From: [Clostridium] innocuum
GTDB taxonomy: Bacteria > Bacillota_I > Bacilli_A > Erysipelotrichales > Erysipelotrichaceae
DNA length: 64,000 nucleotides
Reading direction: 5' to 3'
NCBI GenBank assembly: GCA_012317185.1
Contig: CP048838.1
Coordinates: forward strand, 3,038,001 to 3,102,000
Made by a program: the position numbers and the translations under genes. Under the pieces are notes generated by a model. That model was not told the origin of the DNA, searched no databases, and worked only from the letters and a program-made list of their open reading frames with translations. This document shows, piece by piece, positions 1 to 9,370 of this stretch (position 1 is the stretch's first letter; each line of letters starts with the position of its first letter).

Positions 1-861
1 TTCAATATATACATAATCCTTCTCCGTATCCTCAATCCCCAGACGATACGTGCTGCTTTGCAGCAGCTTGATAAATGCACGCGCATTGGGCTGCGCAATC
101 AGCTCTTCCACAAAGGCGGCGGACAGATGCTCATGCACCGGTACCAGGGATTCACGTATGACATCCTCACGGGCATTGAAGTATTTTTTGTAGCGGTAGA
201 TCTTCTCAATGTTGCTAAGCTCGATCTGTGTTGCAAAATACTGCTTGACTGCTTTTCTGCTTTTCCCCTTCAGTGTCTTGTCAATCACCTGAAAGGTATG
301 GGTGTAATGCTGCACCTGCAGCTGTGTTTCGATTTTTGTATAATCAATATCATTTTCCTCCCCCTTTTTCACACGGTAAGGAAGAAGTATTGCATAATAC
401 ATCGTATGTTTCAAAACATCCAGCAGCTCATCGAAGCTGTGAACATTTCCCAGCCGCAGCAGATCAAAGCTGGTGTACGGCTTTAGAAAGATAGGAAATT
501 CCGCAATAGCAGCTTCATACTCCTGAGAAATCAGTACCCGGATTCGAGAAAGAATCAAATCAATTTCAATCTGCTGCATATGCAGCCGGTAATACGGCTT
601 CATGGCCGCATCCGCATAACGGTACAATTTCATGGTTTTCTTGAAAATTTCCTGTCGCAGGATACTTTCCAGCTGACCGCGGTGAATATTGTTCTCACGC
701 ACATCCTTCAGGGCAGCGGCATAGGAGGTCTCATGCTTCAGGTAACCGGCGATTTCCGCCACGCTTTTCTTATGCAGCAGCTCCTGATACATTTCTTCAC
801 TCAGCGCTTCCCCATGCATGCTTCTGGCCTTCGCCACAATAACACCTTCTGCCATACTCAT
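1..861 (-). CDS. ntpC: V-type ATP synthase subunit C (partial, runs off the left edge)
   Basis: The 287 visible residues match the central-stalk subunit C (AC39/V0-d family) of bacterial V/A-type ATPases, which forms the funnel joining the rotor shaft to the membrane c-ring. The sequence is almost all helical, with no signal peptide or membrane segment. Family length is about 330-350 residues, so roughly 50 C-terminal residues lie outside the window. The start is the ATG at 861, preceded by a strong GGAGGTGATG ribosome binding site; a second in-frame ATG lies two codons on. The coiled-coil subunit gene lies 39 bp upstream in the same direction, so this is the beginning of a V-ATPase operon whose other subunits should follow to the left. 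The family call is confident; whether the enzyme pumps H+ or Na+ cannot be told from this subunit. Confidence 0.88.
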   Translation of the reverse strand, partial: MSMAEGVIVAKARSMHGEALSEEMYQELLHKKSVAEIAGYLKHETSYAAALKDVRENNIHRGQLESILRQEIFKKTMKLYRYADAAMKPYYRLHMQQIEIDLILSRIRVLISQEYEAAIAEFPIFLKPYTSFDLLRLGNVHSFDELLDVLKHTMYYAILLPYRVKKGEENDIDYTKIETQLQVQHYTHTFQVIDKTLKGKSRKAVKQYFATQIELSNIEKIYRYKKYFNAREDVIRESLVPVHEHLSAAFVEELIAQPNARAFIKLLQSSTYRLGIEDTEKDYVYIE

Positions 862-900
862 ATACACATCACCTCCCAACGTGTACAGGCGAACACACGG

Positions 901-1212
901 CTACATCGCCAGCGTTCGTTTTACAATCTGTGAAACCCACTCCTCCTTATGCTCCTCATATTTCTGCTGGAGAGCATGGAGCGATTCCTCATAGACTTTT
1001 TCTTCCTGCTGCATAGCACTCTGTAAATCCGCGTCCATCTGTTCGCGCTGCTTCGCTATGCAGTCTTCTGTTTCCTTTCGATACTTTTCTCTGATTTCCA
1101 TACTCTGGTCCTGTATCAGATTCTGGATATTGTGGCGTTCCTGCTGTTTCTGCTCGACACGCGCTCTTGCCTGCTTGTCGGCATCTACAATATTACGAAT
1201 GATTTCTTCCAA
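901..1212 (-). CDS. V-type ATPase peripheral-stalk coiled-coil subunit (G/H-like)
   Basis: A 103-residue highly charged protein rich in E, K, Q and R and predicted to be one long coiled coil, as expected for the small stator subunit (subunit G/H, NtpF-like) that pairs with subunit E in V/A-ATPases. Identification rests on size, composition and position directly before subunit C; there is no catalytic motif to check. The start is a TTG codon at 1212, supported by AAAGGAGGTG eight bases upstream; no ATG is available in frame near it. It is the first gene of the operon, behind a TATAAT box at 1236-1241. The weak start codon may keep it from being over-produced relative to the other subunits, which is inference. 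Confidence 0.72.
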   Translation of the reverse strand: MEEIIRNIVDADKQARARVEQKQQERHNIQNLIQDQSMEIREKYRKETEDCIAKQREQMDADLQSAMQQEEKVYEESLHALQQKYEEHKEEWVSQIVKRTLAM

Positions 1213-1235
1213 AAAACGACACCTCCTTTATCCTT

Positions 1236-1278
1236 ATTATACCACCGATTCGTTTGGCCGTTCACCAAACTTCTAGAA
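1236..1278 (-). promoter_or_regulatory. Probable promoter of the V-ATPase operon
   Basis: On the minus strand a perfect TATAAT lies at 1241-1236, 24 bases before the TTG start. Upstream is a short dyad, TTTGG-N7-CCAAA, in the -35 area. No good -35 hexamer is visible at 17 bp, so the dyad may be an operator or the promoter may need help. Confidence 0.45.
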
Positions 1279-1621
1279 GTATACACCTTTTTATTTTGGT
1301 GTGCAAGCAAAGATTTCACTCCTTTTTTCCCTGAAATCGGTTCCGTAAAACCCCTGTAAAAATTGCGGTTTTCCCTCCTTTTTTCACGTATTTTTTACCT
1401 TATGAAAATTTTGTAAACAAAGCTATCCTGAAACCCCTTTTTCTGTACACGGCTGTCGGATGTTGTTTCCGATTTAAAAAGCTGTCTTAAAGCTGCTTTT
1501 CTATATGCGGTTTCGGATCCCGTGCATAAAAATTTCAATTATGTAAAATATAAACAAAACATAAATTCTCTTAATTACTATAAATTCAAGTAGAGTGCAA
1601 AGCTGAACAAATAGTAAAAAT

Positions 1622-1662
1622 AAAGTCCTAAGCCCTTTAGATAAAGGACTTAAGACCTATTT
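1622..1662. terminator. Bidirectional rho-independent terminator
   Basis: An outer stem GTCCTAAG/CTTAAGAC (one G-T pair) encloses CCTTT-AGAT-AAAGG, with T-rich tracts on both sides. On the minus strand it lies about 75 bp after the secreted-protein gene. The remaining 1213-1734 interval shows no other coding or structural signal. Confidence 0.7.
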
Positions 1663-1734
1663 TTACAGTTATAACCGTACTACGCAAAACCTTTTAAACA
1701 TCCCAAAGGAGTACATTTTCTCAATCGCATAGAA

Positions 1735-2295
1735 TTAAATTGCAAAGATATCATTTATAGTACCGGATTTTGAAGGTTGCTCAAAGATATAATATTTTAC
1801 ACTGGCATAATAATTGATAATATAGTTACTTGTTATTGATGCGTTTTTTGAATAATACGTAAATCCTCTTACGTTTTCACCAGGTTCAAGAAGTGTAGCA
1901 TGAATTGTCATCCATTTCCGCGAACTCCAAGGTTCACTGGAACTAGGAGAATACCATGTTGCCAAAACCCCGTATTTAATTTTATAACTATTTAAAGGGG
2001 CATCATTAAGGTCATAATATCTAGTAAATTCACCATATGTCGCTGCTCTTGTATTACCTCTTGTTCCTAAGCTCACTCTGGCTTCTGCTGCGTTATAAGT
2101 TATATGCTCCGCTTCAGCTACTGCTTGAACATACTCCTCATAAGTTAATTCTCTATACTCATAATCTTTTAATGCTTCCATAATATTATTTGCTTCTGAT
2201 GTATCTTGCCGGGACTTTGCGCTTATGCTGCCATTTGATAGTGAAAATCCAAATAGCATAGAGATAGATAACATCGCAATAAGTGTCTTTTTCAT
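1735..2295 (-). CDS. Small secreted protein of unknown function
   Basis: A 186-residue protein with a clear Sec signal peptide: KK near the N-terminus, a hydrophobic stretch at about residues 5-20, and a likely cut near ISA-K at residues 24-26. There is no lipobox cysteine. Residues 27-85 are charged and helical (possibly a pro-region). Residues 86-186 are rich in Tyr, Ser and Thr and look like a beta-rich extracellular domain, with the motif ATWYSPSSSEPWSS near the middle and very few cysteines. I do not recognise the family. The ATG at 2295 has a GAGGAGGG ribosome binding site. It is a single-gene unit with its own terminator at 1622-1662. A secreted bacteriocin-like or wall-associated role is possible but unsupported. 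Confidence 0.6.
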   Translation of the reverse strand: MKKTLIAMLSISMLFGFSLSNGSISAKSRQDTSEANNIMEALKDYEYRELTYEEYVQAVAEAEHITYNAAEARVSLGTRGNTRAATYGEFTRYYDLNDAPLNSYKIKYGVLATWYSPSSSEPWSSRKWMTIHATLLEPGENVRGFTYYSKNASITSNYIINYYASVKYYIFEQPSKSGTINDIFAI

Positions 2296-2427
2296 ATTTT
2301 TCCCTCCTCACTTTTATATAGCTATCCTCTATTTAAAAAATAACACGTATTTTATAAAATATAAGACTATTTATAAAACACTCTATATGGTATAATTAAA
2401 TATAATAGTGGAGGAGGGTGAATACTT

Positions 2428-2565
2428 ATGAAACCATATGAAATCAGGAGTGTAATATTGGGCTTTGCTCTTATTTTAATTTCCAGTGAAGAAACTTCTT
2501 TTTTAGCACTCATCGGTTTTGTTTTTATCATAGCAGGAGTATTTCCGAAATATGAAAAGAAATAA
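2428..2565 (+). CDS. 45-residue membrane peptide
   Basis: A short frame starting at ATG 2428, preceded by a very strong GGAGGAGGG ribosome binding site and by TATAAT-like boxes in the AT-rich spacer shared with the divergent secreted-protein gene. The product starts MKPYEIRSVILGFALIL and has two short hydrophobic stretches separated by SSEETS, ending in basic KYEKK; this fits a small integral membrane protein with one hairpin. It is divergent from the secreted protein at 1735-2295 and could be its immunity or accessory partner, which is a guess from position only. No family is recognised. Confidence 0.5.
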   Translation: MKPYEIRSVILGFALILISSEETSFLALIGFVFIIAGVFPKYEKK

Positions 2566-2769
2566 TACCAACAGCTCCATTTCTTTCAAATTTTATTTTA
2601 ATGTTATTATCGCTGAAAGCATTCCAGTAATGCTCAACTATCAGAAAAGGAGTAATCGGTTCATTTTGAACTATATTACTCCTTTTTGAAAGTCTATGAT
2701 AATTTCGTGCTTCTTTGAAATAAGCAGGAGCTTGATCTGTACACCTTACAATAGAAACACAGGCTTCTG

Positions 2770-3475
2770 TTAAACCCACAATACATCAAGCAGTGAAAAT
2801 CGGATACTTATCAGAAACACCTCTATTGTATATCCGGCTGTAAATGTCTCTTCCGGTTTCAATGACATCATGCCTTCACAATGACTGGATACAGACAAAG
2901 AGTAGTCACATGGTATTTCCTGCAGTTCAACCCGCTGTACGGCTTTTTTTCTCGTGGTCAAAAACCAGCTGTTCCATATGCTCGTGTTTTGATAAGCAGA
3001 ACGTATAATCCTCATACACCTCATCCTCACACAGCGGGCAATTAAAGCCCGGATGCGCCCCCAGCATAAACGGCATATCCCGTTTACCGGTATTCGTGAT
3101 ACGATAGGTGATATTCAAGCAGTTATAATGCAATACATATTCTATTTCATAATGAAACTCAAAGGGATACTTTGCAAGCAACTTGGGATTGCTGTCCAAA
3201 ACCATAATAATTTTGTCCTTCTGTGTTTTCACTTCTAAGTCTTCATAGCGAACCAGACTATGATTTTTCATATGATAGGTTTTCCCGTCAATGGTATAGT
3301 TTCCGTGATCGAAGGTGCTCCTGATCAGGGGAAACAGCGTTGGATTTTTCCCTTTCCAGTAGGTTTCATCTCCCTGCCACATATATTCCATACCTGTTTC
3401 TTTATTCTTGAAGCTTTCAATTTCGCCATCCTGCGCTGTAAAGGTGGCGATATAACGTTCATTTTCTAAATGCAC
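2770..3475 (-). pseudogene. Aldose 1-epimerase-like (LacX family) pseudogene
   Basis: The first about 175 codons from ATG 3475 read as a LacX/galactose-mutarotase-like protein: a beta-rich start with YIATFTAQDGEIESFKNKET, then NPTLFPLIRS, KNHSLVR and GAHPGFNCPL, the family's substrate-pocket stretch. After LVFDHEKKS the frame ends at 2927. The C-terminal family tail (GMMSLKPEETFTAGYTIEVFL) continues in another frame to the stop at 2770. Normal members are about 290 residues; here only about 220 can be assembled, so a block of about 70 residues before the tail appears deleted as well as the frame being shifted at the A-rich tract near 2945. The intact enzyme would interconvert sugar anomers. 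No sugar operon is adjacent. Confidence 0.75.
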
Positions 3476-3888
3476 GATTGCCTCTTTCTACGAATATATC
3501 ATTTTTGATATTCACTAGGAGGCATTCCGTTTTTTCCTTGAATTTTTTTTCAACGATTGTAAAAAGAATATCTCGCAGTGCATTTTGCGAACCATGAAAG
3601 AGGCACACACAGGCAGAGGGCTCAAGAGATTACTGCTTTTATCCTTTCCACATAGCAGACATTTAATTTGTAATGCTAGCTTGCATCCCCTTGCAATAAA
3701 GCATTTCATTCACGCACAGCTGATCATTTCCATGAAGAAAACACGCTGTCTGTACATGGATATCTTACAGGGAATGCGTAAGCTGGTACTGTATGGTCCC
3801 AGCAATTACAGCTGCAATGTCAAGCTCATACAGCTGTACAAAAAAAAGCAGACCTCATCCGAATGGATAAAGCCCGCCACGTTGAAGT

Positions 3889-3998
3889 TTTCGTGGATAT
3901 TACTTTATATCTATATAGATAAGGCTGCTAATTTGAATTTGCGTGGATCTTCTCTCCTATATTTATAACCGTGGGTATCCTCTTCTATATTTATATAG
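3889..3998. repeat. Three imperfect 26-28 bp direct repeats
   Basis: Units starting at about 3892, 3943 and 3971 share the pattern GTGGRT-N8-TATATTTATA; the last two are nearly identical and only 2 bp apart. They lie in the 595-bp gene-free stretch 3476-4070 between the epimerase remnant and the antiporter. I see no credible gene there. The repeats are just downstream of the antiporter stop on its strand. Confidence 0.4.
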
Positions 3999-4070
3999 GA
4001 AAGCAATATTGCATGTAATACATCCGATGATTGTCCAACTTCCTGCTCTTTGCACAGCTTGCGAAAGCTA

Positions 4071-5327
4071 TCAGCTCTGCTCCAGCACCTTCTGTGCCAG
4101 CTTTTCGTTCTGCTCGATTTTCTCGTAATCTTCAATCAGCTCCGAGGATGCATATACATCCGGGTCATTTTCACGATCCTTAAATACGATTTTCAACAGA
4201 ATCGGGGTTATCACAGTTGTCAGTACAACCATAATGATAATCGGGCCGAAAAATGCCTCATTCATCAAGCCAACCTTTATGCCCTTGCTGGCGACAATCA
4301 GAGCGACCTCCCCGCGGGATACCATGCCGATGCCGATGCGCAGGCTCTGAATATTCTCATATCGGCAAAGCTTGGCCCCCAGACCGCATCCGACAATCTT
4401 TGTCAGAATCGCCAGTACCAGAAGCAGTACAGAGAATATCATAATGCTGGTACTCATTTCCGGCAGCACAACCTTTAAGCCGATGCTGGCGAAAAAGACC
4501 GGTGATATCAGCAGATAGGATAGTGTTTCAATACGCATCTGTACATAGTTGCAGCGGCTTGTCCCACTGATGATCAGCCCTGCGATAAACGCCCCGGTGA
4601 TATCCGCAACACCGAAGAACGCTTCTGCAACATAGGCGAACAGCAGGCAGAAGGCAAAGCTCAGAATAGAGAAACGGCGGTGAACCTTTTGATAACGGTC
4701 AAACAGCTTCTCGATTCCCTTGCGTGCAAACACGCCAACAACAATTGCCAGTACGAAGAATGCAACGATTTTCAGCATAACCTCTGTTAGCTGTACGGAT
4801 GTATCCGCCATACCGGTAATGATGGTCAATGCGACAATTCCCAAAATATCATCTATCAAAGCCGCCCCAAGGATGGCATTGCCACTCGGTGTGGACAGCT
4901 TCCCCATCTCCTTCAGCGTTTCCACTGAGATACTGACGGAGGTTGCCGTCAGAATGACGCCGATAAACATGTTCTGCAGAAATGCCTCCGGCTCCGTATT
5001 GAAGAAGGATGCCAGCACATAACCGGCAATCAGCGGAACCAGTACACCGATAACGGCAATGACAAAGCTGTTTCTGCCGCTTTTCTTCAGCTCGGATATA
5101 TCTGTTTCCAGACCGGCGGAGAACATCAGTACGATAACACCGATTTCCGCAATATGATCCAGGAATTCCGATTCCTGTACGATATTAAAGCATGCCGGCC
5201 CCAGCAGCAGTCCTGCAACCAGCGCCCCAACGACCTGCGGCATTTCGATTCTTCTTGTCAGCAGTCCGAATACTTTCGTACTGAGCAGAATCAGCGCCAC
5301 GTCCAGCAGGTAACGATAAGATTCCAT
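4071..5327 (-). CDS. CPA2-family monovalent cation/proton antiporter
   Basis: A 418-residue polytopic membrane protein with about 12-13 hydrophobic segments and a short charged cytoplasmic tail (residues about 380-418). It belongs to the KefB/NapA-like CPA2 branch: it has the LVAGLLLGP loop near the N-terminus, the unwound-helix region LTATSVSISVETLKE, and an Asp-Asp pair in ALIDDILG at residues 159-160, the ion-binding signature of electrogenic Na+(K+)/H+ exchangers. There is no RCK/TrkA-N domain, so it lacks the nucleotide-gated tail of KefC. The ATG at 5327 has AAAGGAGAG at good distance. It appears to be transcribed alone. Likely role: pH and Na+/K+ homeostasis at the plasma membrane; ion preference cannot be read from the sequence. 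Confidence 0.88.
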   Translation of the reverse strand: MESYRYLLDVALILLSTKVFGLLTRRIEMPQVVGALVAGLLLGPACFNIVQESEFLDHIAEIGVIVLMFSAGLETDISELKKSGRNSFVIAVIGVLVPLIAGYVLASFFNTEPEAFLQNMFIGVILTATSVSISVETLKEMGKLSTPSGNAILGAALIDDILGIVALTIITGMADTSVQLTEVMLKIVAFFVLAIVVGVFARKGIEKLFDRYQKVHRRFSILSFAFCLLFAYVAEAFFGVADITGAFIAGLIISGTSRCNYVQMRIETLSYLLISPVFFASIGLKVVLPEMSTSIMIFSVLLLVLAILTKIVGCGLGAKLCRYENIQSLRIGIGMVSRGEVALIVASKGIKVGLMNEAFFGPIIIMVVLTTVITPILLKIVFKDRENDPDVYASSELIEDYEKIEQNEKLAQKVLEQS

Positions 5328-5740
5328 AAACTCTCTCCTTTTATTTTCAACTTAACTGATTATACACCCCTTTTTCATAAAAGCAAGCGATTTCATTCAA
5401 ATTCTATCCGGTATTTATTTCCAGTGCTGCGATTCAATGATCAACCAGACAGTGTATATATGAAATAACATACGTTTCTAGCATAGGCCGCAATTTTCAT
5501 AAAGGTCATGATCCTTTGCCAGTCATTTTATTGCATACTGTTTCCTGCCAATATCTGTGCATGAAGTTCTATTAGAATAAGTCTTGTGCATGCGATTTTA
5601 CATGAAGCAAGTAAAGATGGGGGGAATGCTACAGGTTCTGTGGGTACACCGGTCTATTTTACGATTTTCAAAGGACCGTATCTATCCGATAACATCCGGC
5701 TCGTATCTTTGAAAGAGTCAAAGGATGCCGTTATACCATT
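5328..5740. other. Gene-free interval
   Basis: 413 bp between the antiporter start and the pseudouridine synthase stop. No credible frame or strong terminator was found; it must contain the antiporter promoter, but no convincing -35/-10 pair stands out. Confidence 0.4.
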
Positions 5741-6694
5741 TCAAAAAGGTCTTGCGATATCCACAAACTGCCGCTCAATATCGGTATCCTGCAGCTCGAA
5801 TGCTCTGCCGTTGAGATACTGCAGACAGCACGCATCCCCCTGAAAATGAAATGCCACATGATACGCACAGAGTGCCTGATAAGTCTTCTCTTTTGTCTTC
5901 CTCGCCCCGTATTTTACATCGCCCAGCAGAGGATGTCCCAGCCAGCTCATAAGAGCTCGAATCTGATGACTTTTACCGCTGTGCAGCTCCACCTCAACAA
6001 GAGAGTAGCGCTCTGCCTCCTGCAAAACACGATAGCCTGTTTCCATGCGGGTATAGCCTTCCCGCTCACGATCGATAACCTCCGCCGTATTTTTCTCATT
6101 CTTTCGATGATACAGCACGATATGATCCTGCTTTTTTTTCAATTTTCCCTGTACGATACACAGATATTTCTTTTCCACCTGACGAAGTGCGATTTTTTCA
6201 TTCATGCAACGAAGAGCCGCAGCTGTTTTAGCCGCAATTACCAGCCCCTGCGTGTTTCGGTCGATACGATGGCACAAGGCAGGGGTAAAGCTTTGTTCAG
6301 TGGTTGGATTGTATTCTTTTTTACAATACAGATAATGCAGCAGGCGGTCTGCCAGATTATCCTGCACCTCACTGGTGTCACTGTGTGCGCGAAGTCCCTT
6401 GGGCTTGTTAATCAGCAGAACAGCATCATCCTCATAGACCACATCCAGTGCATTCGGGACCTGTAGAAAGCTGCGCATGGTTGCTGCTTCATAAAATTCC
6501 TCGGGGATATAGCACTGCATGGTGTCTCCCGCCTGCAGTCGCTGGGAAATCTCACAGCGTTTCCGGTTCACCTTGATTTTCTTATTCCTTATATATTTAT
6601 ACATCAGGCTCTTGGGCATGGTCTTCATCGTTTTCTGTATAAACCTATCCACACGCTGATCCGCATCGTTTTCATTGATAATGAATTCTTTCAT
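5741..6694 (-). CDS. RluA-family RNA pseudouridine synthase
   Basis: A 317-residue protein with an N-terminal S4 RNA-binding domain (residues about 1-60, including RNKKIKVN) followed by the RluA-type catalytic domain. Motif I is LLINKPKGL (about 93-101) and the catalytic motif II is HRIDRNTQGLVI with the nucleophilic Asp at about 145, followed by KKYLCIV and SGKSHQIRALMSWLGHPLLGD near the C-terminus. It isomerises uridines in 23S rRNA or tRNA; the S4 domain points to the RluC/RluD group, but exact target sites cannot be assigned. I prefer the ATG at 6694 (GGTGAGG seven bases upstream); an ATG two codons earlier is too close to that site. It stands alone, divergent from the helicase at 6909. 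Confidence 0.88.
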   Translation of the reverse strand: MKEFIINENDADQRVDRFIQKTMKTMPKSLMYKYIRNKKIKVNRKRCEISQRLQAGDTMQCYIPEEFYEAATMRSFLQVPNALDVVYEDDAVLLINKPKGLRAHSDTSEVQDNLADRLLHYLYCKKEYNPTTEQSFTPALCHRIDRNTQGLVIAAKTAAALRCMNEKIALRQVEKKYLCIVQGKLKKKQDHIVLYHRKNEKNTAEVIDREREGYTRMETGYRVLQEAERYSLVEVELHSGKSHQIRALMSWLGHPLLGDVKYGARKTKEKTYQALCAYHVAFHFQGDACCLQYLNGRAFELQDTDIERQFVDIARPF

Positions 6695-6908
6695 ACACAT
6701 TCCTCACCTTTCATGATATCAATTCACAGCAAATCCCTGATAGATCCTGCAGGCTTTCAGAACAGATCCTATGCGGTATCCGCACGAAGAAAGCATTTTT
6801 TCATGAATTGTTATCTTTTCCCTGTATATTATACCGTACTTGCATTGCATAATCATAGAAAAACGACTAAAATTACAGTACAGAAGTGAAACAGGAGGAG
6901 GGATGCGT

Positions 6909-9248
6909 ATGTATCGATGCAAAATGTCCGTACGCGCTATGGTAGAATCGGTATGGATTGGCGGTGATCTGGTATCCACAGCGCCATCCATCGAACGGGC
7001 AAATCTGGGCAGCCGTATTCATCGCATGCTGCAGAGCTCTGCACAGGGAGACTATGAAAGCGAAGTATTTCTGAAGCTGTCCAGTGAACTGGATGATATC
7101 CTGTTTGAAATAGAAGGCAGAGCGGATGGTGTTCGCAAGGAGGACGATCAGGTGACGATCGAGGAAATCAAAACAACCGCGATTCCCTTTTCCGAATTGA
7201 ACGAGCCCGTCATGGTCCATCTCGCACAGGCCTATTGCTATGGCCATATGTATCTGGCTGAGCACGTTGCTCCCTCCATTCGCATCCAGATGACCTATTA
7301 TCAGATTGATACCGAGGAAATCAAGCAGTTTGACGAGGAGAAAACACGGGAGGAGCTGGCGGCATTCTATATGGATACGCTGCGGCGCTATGTGAAGTGG
7401 GCAGCACTCAGCAGAGATTTGAAAATCAGCTCTTCCAGAACACTGAAGGAGCTGAAGTTTCCGTTTCCGGATTATCGCAGCGGACAGCGTGACTTTGCAG
7501 TCGCCGTATACAAAACCATTCTGGATCGGGAAAAGCTGTTCGCCTCCGCACCAACCGGTATCGGAAAGACGATTTCCACCCTGTTTCCGTCTTTGAAGGC
7601 AATTGGAGAGGGAAAGGCGGAAAAGGTATTTTATCTGTGTGCGAAAAATGTAACGGCCACAGTTGCCTACGATACTCTGCGACTGCTTTACAACCAGGAG
7701 GTATCCTTTAAAAGCGTGGCAATCACAGCCAAGGATAAAATCTGCTTTCAGGATGTGCGTAACTGTGACCCCGAGGTATGTCCCTATGCAAAGGGCTATT
7801 ATGATCGCTGTCAGGATGCCTTGTATGAGCTGCTGCAGGAAACACAGTTCATCGATCGTGAGGCCGTTGAAAAAAAAGCAAAGGAGCATTTGATCTGTCC
7901 CTTTGAGCTGAGCCTTGATGCAAGTCTGTATGGGGATGTGATTGTCTGTGATTATAACTATGTATTTGATCCGCGGGTGTATCTGAAACGTTTTTTTATG
8001 GAAAAGGGAGACTATATTTTTCTGGTGGATGAAGCACACAATCTGGTGGATCGTGCCAGAAGCATGTACAGCTGTGAGCTGAATAAGTCGGCGTTTCTTG
8101 CGGCAGCCCGCAATATCCCAAAGCAACGCAAGCCGCTGCATGCGGCACTGCGCGCTGTCAACCGTGAATTCCTGCGGTTAAAAAAGCAGTGCGAAGAGGA
8201 AGGACAGAATTTTATTCACCAAAAGGAACCGATTTCTTCCATCAGGCAGCGTCTGGCAGATGTGATTGAACAAATGGATATCTATCTGCAGAGTGAGCAT
8301 GAAGATACCTGGGATGAAGAATTACGCGATCTGTATTTTTCATGCATAAACTACAACCGGATTTCCGAGTTTTATGATGAGGATTTTGTCACCTGTTATG
8401 AAAAGCAGAGCAGTGATATCGTACTGAAGCAGCTCTGTCTGAATCCGGCACATCCATTAAAGGAAACCTGTGCCATGGGACAAAGCACTGTCTTCTTTTC
8501 TGCGACGCTTTCTCCCATTGATTATTATCTCGATCTGCTGGGTGGAACAAGAAAGACCAGAAAGCTGTTTCTTCCTTCTCCATTCCCGGCAGAAAAGCGT
8601 AAAATCGTCCTGTGTGACGCCATTTCCACCCGCTATCGAAACCGCGATAGCTCCCTGCACCCGATTGCCGCTATGATTCACGCAGCGGTGCAGGCCAAAA
8701 CAGGAAATTACATTGTTTTTCTGCCAAGCTATGCCTATATGAAGCAGGTTGCCCAGACCTTTTGTGAACAGTTCCCTGATATTCACGTATCCCTGCAGGA
8801 AAGTGGTATGAAGGAAGAAGAGAAGCAGCACTTTCTTGAACACTTCAATACCACACAAGAACTGCATGTTCTGTTCTGTGTATTAGGCGGCATGTTTTCT
8901 GAAGGAATAGACCTGAAGGGGGAAAAGCTGATCGGTACGATCATTGTCGGTGTAGGACTTCCGCAGGTCAATCCACAGCAGGAGCTGCTGCGTGAGCACT
9001 TTGATGAGGTTAACGAAACGGGGTATGCCTACGCATATCAGGTACCGGGCATGAATAAGGTACTGCAGGCTGCCGGCCGTGTTATTCGCTCGCACAGTGA
9101 TATCGGTATCGTGTTACTCATTGACGAGCGCTTCACCACACCGTTTTATCAGCGGCTGTTACCAGAACACATGCGGCCGTTTCAAATTATCAATGATCCA
9201 ACCCGTCTGCATGCGGCTGTAAAACAATTCTGGCAGCAAAACAGCTGA
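6909..9248 (+). CDS. DinG/XPD-like ATP-dependent helicase with Cas4/AddB-like nuclease region
   Basis: About 779 residues. Residues 60-95 contain EGRADGV and, 16 residues on, EEIKT, the spacing of a PD-(D/E)XK nuclease (Cas4/AddB type). The helicase part has Walker A SAPTGIGKT at about 213-221, a four-cysteine cluster (CFQDVRNCDPEVC then YYDRC, about 279-303) that should bind a 4Fe-4S cluster as in XPD and DinG, DEAH at about 373-376, and motif VI QAAGRVIRS near 720. Such proteins unwind 5'-tailed DNA during repair. This architecture is found in many Firmicutes as a DinG relative distinct from the DnaQ-DinG fusion of Bacillus. The ATG at 6909 is ten bases after AGGAGG; the ATG at 6903 is only four bases away and less likely. 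Nuclease activity is inferred from the motif, not proven. Confidence 0.85.
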   Translation: MYRCKMSVRAMVESVWIGGDLVSTAPSIERANLGSRIHRMLQSSAQGDYESEVFLKLSSELDDILFEIEGRADGVRKEDDQVTIEEIKTTAIPFSELNEPVMVHLAQAYCYGHMYLAEHVAPSIRIQMTYYQIDTEEIKQFDEEKTREELAAFYMDTLRRYVKWAALSRDLKISSSRTLKELKFPFPDYRSGQRDFAVAVYKTILDREKLFASAPTGIGKTISTLFPSLKAIGEGKAEKVFYLCAKNVTATVAYDTLRLLYNQEVSFKSVAITAKDKICFQDVRNCDPEVCPYAKGYYDRCQDALYELLQETQFIDREAVEKKAKEHLICPFELSLDASLYGDVIVCDYNYVFDPRVYLKRFFMEKGDYIFLVDEAHNLVDRARSMYSCELNKSAFLAAARNIPKQRKPLHAALRAVNREFLRLKKQCEEEGQNFIHQKEPISSIRQRLADVIEQMDIYLQSEHEDTWDEELRDLYFSCINYNRISEFYDEDFVTCYEKQSSDIVLKQLCLNPAHPLKETCAMGQSTVFFSATLSPIDYYLDLLGGTRKTRKLFLPSPFPAEKRKIVLCDAISTRYRNRDSSLHPIAAMIHAAVQAKTGNYIVFLPSYAYMKQVAQTFCEQFPDIHVSLQESGMKEEEKQHFLEHFNTTQELHVLFCVLGGMFSEGIDLKGEKLIGTIIVGVGLPQVNPQQELLREHFDEVNETGYAYAYQVPGMNKVLQAAGRVIRSHSDIGIVLLIDERFTTPFYQRLLPEHMRPFQIINDPTRLHAAVKQFWQQNS

Positions 9249-9370
9249 TGTAGGCAGCCTGTATTTCCACCTTCAGGATCCTCTCTTATGGGATTGGAGC
9301 TGGCATCGTGATTTCACCGTGTATGTCTATCGCAAATTCTATTTTCCATCTAAAAATTTATTTACCCCCT

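Noticed and set aside
2528..2779. 83-codon minus-strand frame
   Set aside because: No recognisable family, overlaps the small plus-strand gene and the epimerase remnant, and has no good ribosome binding site.
3585..3968. 127-codon plus-strand frame
   Set aside because: Composition not protein-like, no ribosome binding site, and it runs through the short direct repeats.
6873..8141. Long minus-strand frame opposite the helicase
   Set aside because: It is the antisense shadow of a well-supported helicase gene and its product has no family features.
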